From Casuarina equisetifolia (taxonomy: Eukaryota; Streptophyta; Magnoliopsida; Fagales; Casuarinaceae): DNA of 64,000 bases. The stretch lies in assembly GCA_028551475.1 (NCBI GenBank), contig CM052359.1, positions 4,713,583 through 4,777,582 on the forward strand. Direction: 5' to 3'. Below the pieces are notes generated by a model. The model did not search any database. It had not been told where the DNA came from and worked only from the letters and a program-made list of their open reading frames with translations. A program made the position numbers and the translations under genes. Positions 23,500 through 37,009 of the stretch are shown piece by piece. Numbering within the stretch: the stretch's first letter is position 1; each line of letters begins with the position of its first letter.

Positions 23500-24244
23500 A
23501 CTGTGGGTTTCTAATTTAGTTTGCAGTAATTTAATTCCTCGTACTAGTATTCTGTAACGTGTGAGGTAAAGAGAATGAATAAAATAGTAGATTTATGTCT
23601 TATCAGATAAGGTATTAATTTATCAATTAGGATTTTTCTATGTCACTTATAAATATGAGAGCTTTGAAATCGTGTCATTTTTTTTCTTTCACATATACAT
23701 TTGTTTTCTAGTATGTCTTCAATCACGCGCCCAATCTTGAGATCAAAAAATTTTCAAACAGCACCTGTTTTCAATTGAGTTAGATATTTTTCTGATAACG
23801 GCAATGACTAATAAATTCAAAAATGAATGGTGAATTGTTTCTTTATAAATGTAAGAATTGATTTATTTCAAATCATATAAAATTCTTATAATTCTCAGTG
23901 TTGTTGTTTGTATTTGTTGTTTAAGTTGCCTTGATCTCTCGACAACTAATATAATAGTTCTATTATCTCCCATTAATTAAGATCATAATTTAGTTTAACA
24001 TGGGAATCAAATCCATGATGAAATGTCATATTTGACGATATGGAACAACCACCACTAATTTTTACATTTAACGTGTAGGAAACTGATCGGCCAGCAACCT
24101 GAAAGGCACAAGAGGTTTGTCAGGCTCCTTGACAAATTTACAGGTCATACTTGTTTGAAGACCCACCTAATCTTAGTCGGCAGCATTCTCTTCTTCACTA
24201 GAGCAAAATTCCAGTTGCGATACTGGGGGTCATGAGAACAATAA
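23500..24244. other. Intergenic between seipin and PPR genes
   Basis: AT-rich. It holds the seipin promoter side (right of 23280) and the 3' end of the PPR gene. No further gene seen. Confidence 0.5.
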
Positions 24245-26353
24245 TCACCAATAATCCCCACAGGAGCATGTACCTTCACTAAAATGGTGGAATCTGTGAG
24301 CATCTCTCACAATGATTTCCCTTCCTGTGACCTTGGAGATAAACTTGGTAGCCGAGTGACAGTCCCCACAAACTCTAAGATTCTTCTTGATTCTAATGAC
24401 ACTACCTGGTTCTGTATTCAGTAGCCCAAACACAATTGCCAGCTTCTCACTGTGCACATACAACATCTTCTCCTTCGTCTCTTCCTCCACATCATGCAAT
24501 TCGAAGTTCAGATCAGGGATGTACCCTTCCTGTCGAATCCTATTTATTACTTTCTCCAACTCTGAATAGATCAAATCAGTTTGCTCGTGTGATTGATCCC
24601 CAGCAACAAATGTATAGACCTTGTTCTTAATCTCTATAACGGTGTGACCAGCAATTTTCCTGACTCCTCTTCTTTTCATCAGGGTTCTAATCCTATGGGC
24701 TTTATGACTTTTACCAGAGGATGAGTAAATATTGGACAATAGTACATAACGTCCAGGATTCTCTGCATCTAACTCGAATAAGGATTTTGCAGCAACTTCA
24801 GCCAGTTCTACATTTACATGTATTTTACATGCTCCAAGCAGTGCTCCCCAGACACCAGCATCTGGCCTTGCAGGCATTCTCTCAATAAAGTCATGGGCTT
24901 CCCTTAGTTTCCCGGCTCGACCCAAGAGGTCAACCACGCATGCATAATGTTCAGGTCTAGGTAAAACCTTAAAATCTCTACTCATGGAGTTGAAGCACTC
25001 CCATCCTTCGTTAATCAACCCAGCATGACTGCAGGCGGACAATACTGCTAAAAATGCAATATCGTCTGGCTTTACCAAGGCCTTCATCTGATCAAATAAA
25101 CAGAGAGCTTCTCTCCCATGGCCATGTATTCCATATCCGGAAATTAGGGTGCTCCACGAGATTATATTCCTCTCCTGCATTCTATCAAATATCTTTCTAG
25201 CATATGCCAAACTTCCACATTTGACGTAGAGGTCAACTAGAGCAGTTTCAAGCTCTATTTGGTTATGGAAAAAGCTCCGAATGATGAACCCATGAATGAA
25301 ACGCGCTTGCTGAAAAGAAGCAAAATTTGAACAAGCACGAATCACACTCAAAATGGTGACAGAATCAAGAAAAATTCTTTGTGATAACATCTGTTCAAAG
25401 AGCTCTAAGGCTCTCAGAGGCATATCAGCCTGTGTGTACGCTTCAATCATGGATGCCCAAGACACCAGATCTTTCTCAAGGATTCCATCAAAGAATCTTC
25501 GAGCAATCTCGATTTTGCCACATCGTGCATACATCCCCATTGCTGCATTCTGGACTGATCGATCCATGTCATATCCACTACCTACCACAAGCCTACTGAC
25601 CTCATCGGCCTCGTTTTCTCTGTATATGCATGCCATCACGTTTAAGAAAACAATCCTGTTCGGCCTGATTCCCTCTTCCAGCATCCGAGAGAACAGTGAC
25701 AGTCCTTCTTCGTAATGCCCATTCTGTGCACATGCACCAATAATCGAACTCCAAGAGACGATATTTCTCTCAGGCATTCTGTCAAATACTAGGCGAGAAA
25801 TATCAAGACGCTCACACTTCCCGTACATGGCAATGAGTGAATTAGCGACAAATACATCTGATTTATACCCAAGTTCCGTAACACTACCATGAACTACAAC
25901 TCCGACTTCAATATTCTTAAGAAATCCGCACGCCTTTAAAACAAACGGGAACGTAAAGTTGTCGGCTTGAACGCCTAGCCATTGCATTTTTCTGTACAGA
26001 AGCAGGGAACGGTAGTACTGGCCATTATCGACGAACCCTCTGATCATTACGTTCCAGAGGAACACATCTGAGGATTGGGAGGTAGAGAAGAGGGAATAGG
26101 CATGGGACATGGAGCCCAAAGACACGTATTGAGCAATGAGGTTGGTGGAGAAGAATAGGTTTAGGTGAAGATGCGATCTGAGCATCGAAGCGTGGACGGA
26201 TTTCAAAGATTGGATGGTCCCGCATTTCTTGATCCATGAAATGCATGTATCGGCGTCGATCGCTCGGAGAAGGAACTCCGTTTGTGCCTCTGTGAGGGAG
26301 AGAAAGCAACGAGAACGGTGGTGCAGAGGAGTCAACGCAGCCAGCTTCTGCAT
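24245..26353 (-). CDS. PPR protein, PLS subfamily with E/E+ and DYW domains
   Basis: A single uninterrupted 702-codon frame, without introns as is usual for the family. PLS-class pentatricopeptide repeats fill the middle, with recurring blocks such as VFVANSLIAMYGKCERLDIS, RNIVSWSSIIGACAQNGHYE and DLVSWASMIEAYTQ. The C-terminal E/E+ region is followed by a DYW domain ending GTCSCGDYW. The deaminase-like zinc-binding signature is present: HSEKLA, then CGDCH. DYW proteins bind organelle transcripts and catalyse site-specific C-to-U editing in mitochondria or chloroplasts. The usual PGCSWIE box at the start of the DYW domain reads AGHTVIE. The target site and organelle cannot be read from this sequence; the first 20-30 residues are Arg/Leu/Ser-rich and could be a transit peptide. 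A Copia LTR begins about 90 bp upstream of the start codon. Confidence 0.93.
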   Translation of the reverse strand: MQKLAALTPLHHRSRCFLSLTEAQTEFLLRAIDADTCISWIKKCGTIQSLKSVHASMLRSHLHLNLFFSTNLIAQYVSLGSMSHAYSLFSTSQSSDVFLWNVMIRGFVDNGQYYRSLLLYRKMQWLGVQADNFTFPFVLKACGFLKNIEVGVVVHGSVTELGYKSDVFVANSLIAMYGKCERLDISRLVFDRMPERNIVSWSSIIGACAQNGHYEEGLSLFSRMLEEGIRPNRIVFLNVMACIYRENEADEVSRLVVGSGYDMDRSVQNAAMGMYARCGKIEIARRFFDGILEKDLVSWASMIEAYTQADMPLRALELFEQMLSQRIFLDSVTILSVIRACSNFASFQQARFIHGFIIRSFFHNQIELETALVDLYVKCGSLAYARKIFDRMQERNIISWSTLISGYGIHGHGREALCLFDQMKALVKPDDIAFLAVLSACSHAGLINEGWECFNSMSRDFKVLPRPEHYACVVDLLGRAGKLREAHDFIERMPARPDAGVWGALLGACKIHVNVELAEVAAKSLFELDAENPGRYVLLSNIYSSSGKSHKAHRIRTLMKRRGVRKIAGHTVIEIKNKVYTFVAGDQSHEQTDLIYSELEKVINRIRQEGYIPDLNFELHDVEEETKEKMLYVHSEKLAIVFGLLNTEPGSVIRIKKNLRVCGDCHSATKFISKVTGREIIVRDAHRFHHFSEGTCSCGDYW

Positions 26354-27973
26354 GACACGGTCTCGCAGTCCCTTTCATTATTCACTCAACGTAATTAACC
26401 GTAAGATAGTCTTACTTATTTTCATTATCAAATATGCGTAAGTGTTGGAGAATATTAACCATTATTATTTTTTATTCCTTAATAATTTTCCTTATTATTC
26501 TTTCTATTATTAGATGTGAATCATTGTTGTCATAGAATTATATTTTGGAAAAAGTATATTTATATTAATAGTAGTCCTTATTTTGTAATATTTCTTTTCC
26601 TTTCCTCTTTGCTTCTCACTTTGTGTCATGGTATGGAGAATAGGTTCTTTCCTTGCTTAACTTCCGAATTTTTGCTTTAATTGTCCCATCCATACTTCTA
26701 TTTCTCAACCCATTGTTGTAGGATTTCACGAACCAACCGAACAAAGTTAGAACATCTATACTTCTATTTCTCAATCAATACCTGTTTTTTTTTTTAGCCA
26801 AATAAGAAAACAAAAACCTCAAACACCTTACCGTTACCCTTATCGTTTTCTGTTCCTTGTTTTTTCCTTCAAATTGAATGGCAAACGAAGTTTTTTCTTC
26901 ACGTTCTTTTCTACTCATCCCACTTTCACCATGTCGAAGAAAATATTTTGAGTACTACAAACGCTCTCATCATACTAAAGATATATTTGTTGGAAATTGC
27001 ATGGAAATACTCCATATGCTTGCTCAAGCCAATGGCAACATTTGTCAACCTTTTATAAACACTTAATTCCCAAAACTCTATTTGGGGTTTTAGCTAAGGC
27101 AATAAGTTTTACATGTACTTCTTTTTGCTTAATGAATGTTATTTCTTCTAAGGATCATATCATTAATTCAAGAGCTAATGACTACATTACTTGTGATGAT
27201 ATTTTTTCTTCTTCTATTCAAAAATCACCCCATCCATCAATTTCAATTCACCTTTGTTGGGTCTTAAAGCAACTTAGGAAAAAGGTGAGTTAGATTTCTA
27301 AAGACTTTTTATCTTTTATTTTAAAGGTTATGGATCAATATATGTTTCTATGGATTAAATTACTCCAAACAAAAATAAACCAAAGCATATAAACTTATCC
27401 ACACAAAGATAAGAATTTTTGGAAGGTAGTTCAACCCAATGCACTTTGGCACCTACTCCACCCCACCCTAGCATTTTACTAAAGTCACTCTTCAATCAAT
27501 CATTCAATTGATTAAAAGAAATAACCAATATCTTAAACCTAGTTACAAATTATCTCCCCAAGAATTTAAATATCAATCTAAGCTTCAAATAATTACATAA
27601 AATAAAGTTCAAAAGTTCAAATCTATGTTAGAAAAGCAATATTAGAATGTTATGGAAAATGCCCAAATTTCATTTTCCAAATCCTAGCACAATTTGCCTG
27701 CACAAGATAGAACAATAATGAGCTATCAAGCAAAATACAATGACCAACAATCATAGATTTTGCATAAGGAGAACAATGAATAAACTTTCTATAATTTCAC
27801 AAATGCACAAGCAAATCTTAAGGAAAAATGAAGATTTTGAATTTTTGAATTGTAACTTACTCTTTACTCTTCATTTATACTAGATCTTCTCTGTTGGATC
27901 TTTTATATTGCAACATTCACAAGTGGAAAGATTTTCAAGAGGGGCTCCAATGGAAAGAAATTTGAAATTTTTA

Positions 27974-28151
27974 AGCTTTTGACATGCCTTAGCATAGTAA
28001 CTATTTTCCCCCAAACTTATAGGACATCAATTTGAATGAGTATTTTTGAGCTTGTTGTTTTGAGCTTTTGACATGCCCTAGCATAGTAGCTATTTTCCCC
28101 CAAACTTATAGGACATCAATTTGAATGAGTATTTTTGAGCTTGTTGTTTTC
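27974..28151. repeat. 89-bp tandem duplication
   Basis: Two nearly identical units begin AGCTTTTGACATGCC at 27974 and 28063, differing by about two substitutions. They lie in the leader or internal non-coding part of the old Copia element. Confidence 0.9.
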
Positions 28152-28367
28152 TTTTTCAAGAAATGCTCATCGTCTAAAAATTTTAAACAAGGACTTCCTT
28201 CACTTATAGGAATGACATCACTTGAAACCACTTTTTCTTCCTTCTTTCTTTCTTCTTAAATGTTGTATAATGTGCCTTATGTTTGAGTTTTCATGTGAGA
28301 AGACCATCTTTTCTCTCTTTCATTTTTTTTTTGTTAACTTTTGTTTTGGGTCTAAGGCTTGTTCAAG

Positions 28368-28570
28368 AAGCTTCTTGATTTCTTAGAAGTGACAAACACT
28401 TCTCTCTCCTCTTTGTTGGTAGTTGTGAAGCTTGCTTGGTAAGTTTTTTGATTTCATGGAAATGACAAAACTCTTTGTTAGTAGTCATAAAGTTGCTTGG
28501 TAAGCTTTTTGCTTTCTTGGAAACGACAAACACTTATCTATCCTATTTGGTGGTAGTTGTTAAGCTTCAT
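28368..28570. repeat. Degenerate triplicate repeat (about 70-bp unit)
   Basis: Three diverged units share GCTTGGTAAG...TTTGATTTC/TTTGCTTTC...GAAATGACAAA and CTCTTTGTTGGTAGTTGT-like phrases. They lie in a non-coding part of the old Copia element. Confidence 0.6.
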
Positions 28571-31500
28571 GTTTGAACTTTCAAGACCACAAGTTTGAAA
28601 GCTCTTTCTTTTCTCTTTGCCAATAGAACTTTTTTTCTTTTGCAAACAAGAATTTTGCAAGTATATTTAACATGAGTTTCTAATAATGTACTTTCATTCT
28701 ATAATAAATATATGAAGATCAATATATTTTATATAGTTAATCAAAATCTATATTTCAACAATCTCCTTACAAGTAATGTAATTATAGACAAAAATTGGCA
28801 TAGTCTCACTTAGTCCCTCAATTACTCTTAAAATGTCATTTTCATCCTTATTCTCTAATTTAATTTTATTTGAGTCTCGAAAGTTCATGCTTATAATAAT
28901 TGTCGTGTTATTTTGGAATCTATGTCAAGGGCTTTATTTTTTTACTTCCTTTCTTAAATATTTTAATTTTTCTACATATAGTCCTCTCAATAAGCATTCT
29001 ATTTGTAATGTCACTATCAATAAAAATAATTTATTTCTCATCAACATTTAGATCATAATACTTCTTTTCCACATCTTAAATGTCCAGTATGCCCTTTAGC
29101 TAAATAGTTATGTGTACCCTTCTCCACTAGCCAATAGTGTGCTTGTTCCCTTTCTCTTTCATACACATTAACATTTTAAGTAACTTATCACACACTACAC
29201 AATAATGGGTTCTACTTCTTCTTTGCTATCATTAATGATTTTTCTTGTGTTGTTTAGGTTTTTCTCTTGCATTCAAAAACTAAAATTTTATCTATTCTTA
29301 CATAGTTTCACCAATTGGTTCACTCTAAGTTCCAAATAATGATTCAATGTATTTAGATTGATAAAGCTCATGACTTCTTTAATCATGATTGTTCATCTTT
29401 CATTTCCTCTCATAGAATCCTCTATGAAAGCTTTTGCACTAACACCCTTCAATAAAATAAGGTAGTTGAGTGCAAGCATCATTATCCATTGGAGGTTGTT
29501 TATGTCCTTAAATACCAAGCTTTCGTTCTTAAGTGTTACTAGGGTTATTGTGTGGACATTGTTGCCTACCTAATCAATTGGATGCTTACTCGAGTTCTTA
29601 AGGGTTGGACTCATTTTGAGCTGCTTTTTGGGAAGCTTATAAACATTTGACATATTTAAGTTTTTGGCTACGTCTACTATGTTATTAATGTGGTTCCTCA
29701 AGACAAATTATGTCTTTGTTCCTTCCATTGTGTTTTCATGGGCTATCCCATTCTTCATCAAAGCTATCGAGTCTTAAATCCTTCTATTTGGTAATTTTTT
29801 GTCAATTAGGATATTGTATTTCATAAAGATGTCTTTCCTTTTACAACTCAATTGGCACTGACAACTCTTGATTCTATAATACCTTTTTGCCCATTCTTAG
29901 GTAATTAGGATGTCTCTTAGCAACTCCTCTAGTTTTCTTTAAGCCTATTGTGCCGTCTCTTTTACTGAATCACCCTTTTGTTACTCATGATTCCCTTTCT
30001 AGTATGGTTATTCCCTTTCTTACTACTTCTATATATGATCTAGTCCTTGAGGCTAGTTTGCCTACCCATTGCTTATTAGTTGAACTCCCCCATTTCTACA
30101 ATTTGCAAACTCCTTCATTTAATGACTCCATTTCTTTGGTTATAGATCCCTATGAAGCCCCTTTTACTCTTCTTTATTGTTAGGTTACACCACTTAACCC
30201 TTTACATAGACCAAGAATTATACTTATTGCAATTTGGGTTCCTCAAGTACCCATTGTCCTTTTTTATTTTATGTTAGTTTTGCATAGCTTTTGATAGAAC
30301 ATTTCCATTGCATTAGCTGCATTTTTTAAAAAAATAAGCCATATTCTTATTTCAAAGCAACTAAGGATCCAAAACAAGGCATGGAAGTAAAGATTTATAC
30401 CCTTGTAGAGAACAATTTGGGAACTCATTCCTCAACCTTCCCATCGTAAACTTATTGGTTACAAATAGATCTCCAAGATCAAGTATCATGCTAACAAATC
30501 TATTAAATGTTACAAAGCTTGGTTAATGGTAAAGTATTTTACTAAGAATGAAGGCTTTAACGATTTGGAGACATTCTCCTCAGTGGCCAAATATGTCATT
30601 GTTTGTTCATTCATTGCTATTATAGTAACATATGATTGGCCCTTACATTATATTTATAATGCCTTATTTCATAATGATTTTGATGAGAAAATCTACATGG
30701 ACCTTTTATAGGGATTACATAGTCAAGGAAAGTGTCAAATATGTCACCTTTGTAAATCCATAAATGATTTTAAATAGGCATCTTGGCAATGGTACACAAA
30801 GTTCACCAAGCCCTTCTATCTACTCACTTTTGACAATCGCGTTATGCTTATGCTTTGTTCATGTGGACACAAAGTACATCATCCATTTACCTATTGATAT
30901 ATGTAAATGATATTTTGATTATTAGAAGTAATAAATTACTATAAAGGATTTTAAGAAATATTTGCATTCTACTTTTCATATTAAAGACTTGGATTAGCTA
31001 AGTACTTCCTTAGTATTGAGATAATATGATTAGAAAGAAACATTTGTCTAAATCAATATAAGTTCATTTTAGAAATCATCTCACAAGTAAGGTTATCATA
31101 ATGCAATCCAGTAGTTATTTCTATCCAACAAAACTCCAAGTTTATAATAGTTAAGTACCATGTTAGGATGTCACCTTTAGGTGAAGATTCCTTACTAAAG
31201 GATGCATTGAGTTATAAATTACTTGTAGGAGAGTGCATTTTCCCTACTATGATTAAACTAGATATCTATTATGTCATTCAAATTCTTAACCAATTCATAT
31301 AAGGTCCTAAACAATTAGAATGTAGCGTTAAAAGTTGTCGAGTACTTGAAAAGATGCCTAATATTGAGTATACTCTTGGCTAAGGACTACAACTTGAAAA
31401 TGATTGCTTATTGTTATGTAAATTATGCTACATGTCCAATGTTGAGGAGAAGTATTTTAGGTTTTGTATTAAGTTGGGAAATCCCACTCTATCATAAAAA

Positions 31501-31580
31501 TTAAAAATTAAAAACAAAGAAATAATTGATTGTCTTGATAGTATATCAAGCTAGAGATAAAATATCAAGCAATGGATTAT

Positions 31581-31780
31581 TATCACAAAGTGAGAAATCG
31601 GGGGTGTGGGAACTTTCTCTCTATTGATACTATGATGCTTTATACTATACAATATAGGGTCTTTATATAGACTTGTGACAATGCTATACATAGAAAATGT
31701 AATAATGAAAAATATAAATAACATTTACACACATAAATTAGTCTTAATATCATAGCATGTAATATTTTGTATTCATAACA
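31581..31780 (-). repeat. 3' LTR of the nested Copia
   Basis: 200 bp. Pairs with 37010-37209. Confidence 0.88.
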
Positions 31781-33319
31781 CTCCCCCTCAAGCCAAATAT
31801 TTGAACAAGTCAAATACTTTAAGCTTTGAAAAAAATGCCAAAGTTGCATGTTGCAAAGTGCTTTGGTGAACAAGTCCACAAGTTGCTCTTTGGTGGAAAT
31901 ATGATGTGTCGCAATGATCTCTTGTTGCAGTTTCTCTCTTACATAATGGTAGTCAATCTTAATATGCTTTGTTCTTTCATGAAAGACTAAATTAGCCATA
32001 ATTTTCTTAGTTGCTTCATTATCACAGAACAATAAGGCTAGATGTCGAAGGTAGAAACCAAAATCTCTAAGTAACCCCATAATCCATACAATCTCACAAA
32101 TGGTGACCTGCATCGCTCAGTATTCAACTTTAGTAAAGGAAAGAGAAATTATGGGATTTTTTTTTATTGCCATGATATCAAAGAATTTCCAAGCATTATA
32201 CAGAGACTTATGGTGGATCTATGTGTCATGGGACATATACTATAGTTTAAATCACAATAGACTTTTAATTCCAATTTCAAGGAGAAAGGAAACAATAGTC
32301 CCAACCCTAGACAACTTTTAAGATATTGGATTACTTTCAAAGCAACCTCCATGTGTGATTGTTTTGGAGCATACATGAGCTGATTGAGTAACTAAACCAG
32401 AAAGGTAATATTAAGCCTTGTAAGTGTCAAATATATTAGTCTACCAACTAATCTTTGATATACTAAAGGATCATCAAGTGGTGGATCATGATTTTTTTTC
32501 TTTCGAACTGGCATCATACTTAATGTTGGTAAACTTTTTGTTCTACTCCATCAAGATCATTGAAGGTTTAGAGCCTGATAACCCTGCTTCAAAAATGAGT
32601 TCCAAAGTGTATTTCTATTAACTTAGAGAAATGCTATGAGAGACGAGCTATCTCAATCCCAAGGAAGAATTTTGATTATCCAAGGTCCTTCATAGAGAAA
32701 TTTGAATTCATGTATGTCTTTAGATTCTGCAATGGATGGCGGATTATTCCATGTAATTAAGATATCATCAATATATATAAGTAAAGTAACAAATGAATTC
32801 CCCTAATATCTGGTGAAAAGAAAGTATTCGTGTCAAGACTGTCGAAATCCATAACCAAGGAGAAAGACAGTAAACTTGTCATTCTATTGCTAACAAGCTT
32901 ACTTCAAACCATATAGGGATTTTCTCAATTGACATACTAGTCTCTCCCCTTAAATACAAATCTGAAAAGAAGCTCCATGTAAACCTCCTCAAAAAGGTCA
33001 CCATGAAGGAAGGCATTTTACACATTTATTTAAAAAGAGGGCCAATGATGAACAACAACAATAGTGATAAAAAGGCAAATAGTAACATGTTTAGCAGCAA
33101 AAGAAAAGGTGTCCTTAATAGTTAAAACCTTCTTGTTGACTTTAGCTTTTAGCAACCAACCAAGCCTCATAACATTCAATTGAGCCATCAACATGATATT
33201 TCACCTTATAAACTCATTTACAACTAACTAGACAACTACTAGGAAACAAAGGAACCACATCCCAAGTTTGATTAGCTTCAAGAGCAGCAAGTTTTTTATT
33301 TATGGCAACAACTCAAGTG

Positions 33320-33390
33320 GGGTCACAAATGGCCTTATGAAAGAAATAGTGTTCAAGGATAGCATAAATGGAGGCAGTAAAATGTTGATA
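33320..33390. repeat. 71-bp direct repeat, copy 1, inside the nested Copia
   Basis: Identical by eye to 35354-35424 in the same orientation, about 2 kb apart. This is surprising in an element whose LTRs differ by roughly 14 percent. Confidence 0.85.
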
Positions 33391-35353
33391 GTGAGGGATA
33401 CTTTAGTTAAATGAAAGATAGTTGGAAATAGGATAAAGGGAAGTGGAAGAGACAAAAAGCAAGATGGGACACAAATAGTCAATAATCCAAATGGAAGGTT
33501 TGGTAGGATGACCAAAGTAGTGGACAAGCTCAGGTGAGGTAAGATCAGAGGGTGGAGGAAAAGCTTTAGAAATAGAAGTGTCCTCAAAAGGAGAAAAATA
33601 CATAAGAGATAGAAGAGGATTAAAAGTAGCAAGAGGCAATGGGATCTAAAGTAGGGAGGCTAGGATCATCAATAGGCAAAGAGGAAGGAGAATAGTCTTC
33701 CAGTGGCAATATGATGGGAGCTGAAGAGATGACTGAGTTGTTGGAGGATGAAGATAAGGAGCCAAACAAAAACACATCTTCTCGAAAAATGACATTGCGA
33801 CTAACAAAGAATTTTCCTAAGGCAAGGTTGAAGAGTTTGTATCCCTTTTAATTAAAAGGGATAACCCATGAAAACATAGGAAATGGCTAAAACACTAAAC
33901 TTGTCATGTGCACCTAAAATAGTGGCATAATACTGACAACTAAAAATGCATAAGTGGTCAAGAAGTAAGGGAACACCAAAGAAACACTCATATGGTGTAA
34001 GGCCATTAAGAAGAGAGAAGGTATACGATTGATAAGGTAGGTAGTAGTAAGAATAAATTCACCCCAAAAACAAGGTAGGAGATGACCCTAAAAGAGCAAG
34101 GTGCGAGCAATATCAAACAAATAACAATACTTGCATTCCATAACTCCATTTTGCTAAGGAATGTGAACACAAGAGCTATCATGAATGGTGTCTTGTGAAA
34201 GAAGGAACAAAGAACACTTAGAAGAAAAAACTTGAATACCATTATCTGAGCGAATGCATTTAACAATAGTATTGAATTAGGTGCGAACCATGGAAAGAAA
34301 AGCTTGAATGTTAGAAAAAACTTGGCTTTTAAATTTTAATAAAAAGTCTAAGTAACTCATGAAAAATCATCAACAATGGTTAAAAAATAATGAGATCCAT
34401 CATGGTCGAGGTGTCGATGAGGGCCCCAAACATCCCCCAAACATCCATATGAAAGAGTTTAAAAATTAAAATGGTTGTATGCTAGAAGGAAAAATTTCAC
34501 AAGTTTGTTTAGTAAGTGGGCAAATGTCATAAGAAAATTTTGTCAAACAATATATGGTTTAACTGTGAGAAAAAAAAAGATTTGAATGAAGAGTAACCAA
34601 AATGTTTATGCCAAAGATAATAATTATTATTCAAAATTGAGTTGTAAGCAAAAGACTACTTAGGAGTATATAACAAATTTGAAAAAGGAGACAAATAATT
34701 GGTAAAAAAAAAAACATAATTGAAATCCTTAGGAATAATAGAGTAAAGGAAATAAAGTCCTCAGTTAGCCTTACCGAGCTCGATCAACACCTTAGTCATA
34801 TAGTCCTGAAAGACACAAAATCAATAAAAAAAGATAGCCACATAGTGATTACCATAGGTTAGTTTGCAAATAGATAATAGATTCTGCCTAAAATTAGGGG
34901 CAAATAAGACATTTTCAAAAGCAAATGTGAATTGAGCCAAAATTGGCTAATATGAGTGATTGGGCTTCGTGTTTAGTTAGACAAATGGATGGAAAGAGGA
35001 GAAGCACAAGGAAAATAGGAGTCTAATAAATTTAAATTGCATGTAACATGGTCATTAGCCCTAAAGTTGATGGTCCATTTAAAGGTAAATTAGGTTAAAG
35101 ATGAAGAAATACCTGTGAAATTGACATTAGGCTCAAAAGGCCCACTTGGTTCAACAAAGTAAGTAGCTTTTGTTATTGTTCAGCAAATAGGGTAAGCCCA
35201 GTAGAGCCACCAAAAGTAATGCCTAGACTAGGAGTAATAGGTCCAAGTAAGCCCAAGCCATAAAGCCCATGAAATGAGGAAGGCCCATGAAGGGGCCTAG
35301 TAAGGGAGGCATGATCTATTTATAAAGAAAAAACTTTAGCTTCAACGGAAGTA

Positions 35354-35424
35354 GGGTCACAAATGGCCTTATGAAAGAAATAGTGTTCAAGGATAGCATA
35401 AATGGAGGCAGTAAAATGTTGATA
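35354..35424. repeat. 71-bp direct repeat, copy 2
   Basis: Partner of 33320-33390, identical by eye. Confidence 0.85.
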
Positions 35425-37009
35425 ATAATGGGCTACAAGCCCATTAGGCTTCCTGTGAGAAGCTCTCCTTTGTTGTTTCGGCTGCCAGCTAGCTGGGTGG
35501 CCCACTAAGAGAAAACAAGAGTCCTTTAAGTGGTTAAGCTTCTTGTAATGGGAGCAAGTGGGCCTAGAGGAAAACTACTAGCAGGCTAGGGAAGCTGGGC
35601 TAGCCTGCGAGGACCTAGGAGCTAAGGGCTGAATGGACTTGTGAGCCTAACCCGATCTAGACCCTAGCCCACGAATTCTAACCTAACCTAGACCAACTCA
35701 TGTGAGAGTTGTCCTACCATGGGAAATTGTCGTTAATGCCATAATGGAGGCTAGCAAAGAAGGTAATGTCATCAGAAAACTAGCCACTACGTTAATGAAG
35801 CTCCTACTTCACCATGGAGTATGTCCCTTCCAGTGACAAAAAAAACTCCTAGGATAGCATTTGCATTCACAAGTTTTGGAACTCGTCCAACAATCCCATT
35901 AAAAATTTCATGGATTGCTCCTTCTATTCGCAAGTATGAAGTCATTCATTGATCTTGCAGGTGCAATGACTGTAATCATAGTTAATAAAAGGCTGTTAGG
36001 TATGGAGATCATGCTAGAGGGCCTTGAGATGGATGAAAAATGTCATCAATTCACCGTTTGTGTAGTCAGCATTGAGGCAAAGTTCGCCGATAGCTTGGCG
36101 AAGACTATAGATTTACGGTCTGCTCACCTTGTTAAATGATTTCCATAGTAATTCCCAAATTTTGGTGACCAATTTAGGATGGGAAACAAAGGGCTCGAGA
36201 TGCAATTCCATAGAGTTAATTAACCAGGTACGCACGGCAGCATGAACCTAGTCTTAAAGGGCCACCACATCAACATCAAGTGGCCGAGGAAAAGCTTTGG
36301 TAAGAAAATCGAACTTATTTTGGGCGAGAAAAACCATACAAATTTGATCTACCCATAGGTGATAATTCGACTCTTTGGCAAGATGGTGGGAAATGATGCT
36401 TCCTGATTGCAAATCCATTGTGGTAAGATGATAAAGGTCATAGGTTATGGCAACAGAAAATGTGTTGGGGTGTGGAGAAAAAGAATTTGAGGCAAATTTG
36501 GCCATGGACTCAGTGGAAGACAGTGTTCGAAGAAGGATTGCGGCGGCTAGGGTTTGAGTGGCAAAGTTGAAATTCAAAAAGTGGCTAAGGGCAAATTAGG
36601 AAAGAGATAATTGACAGCAACTAAGGTTTAAGTGGGAAAGTTGTAATAAGAAAAGGAACCAAGGATAATTATGAAATTGGAAAAATTAGACGATGTCTAG
36701 GGTTTGGAAGGCAGTATTGTAAATAAAATTGGGCTGAGGGTAATGATAAGACTAGGGTTTGGATGGCAGTGCTATAAATAAAATGGGGGCTAAGGATAAT
36801 GATGCAGCTAGGGTTTGGATGGCTAAAAAAAAAAGGAATTATGAAAAATGTGAAGGATAGGTAAGGATAGGACAAAAGGTTTAACAAAGGTCTTGATAAA
36901 CAAAATGGAAAATATGGTTTCAAGAAAAAAAAAATGAGAGAACCCAAAACACCCCAAGAAAGAAAAAAAATGAGCAAAAGCATAAGGATCTAACAAGCTC
37001 TAGATACTA

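Noticed and set aside
26025..26378. Second minus-strand frame over the PPR N-terminus
   Set aside because: A frame shadow; the 702-codon PPR frame explains the region.
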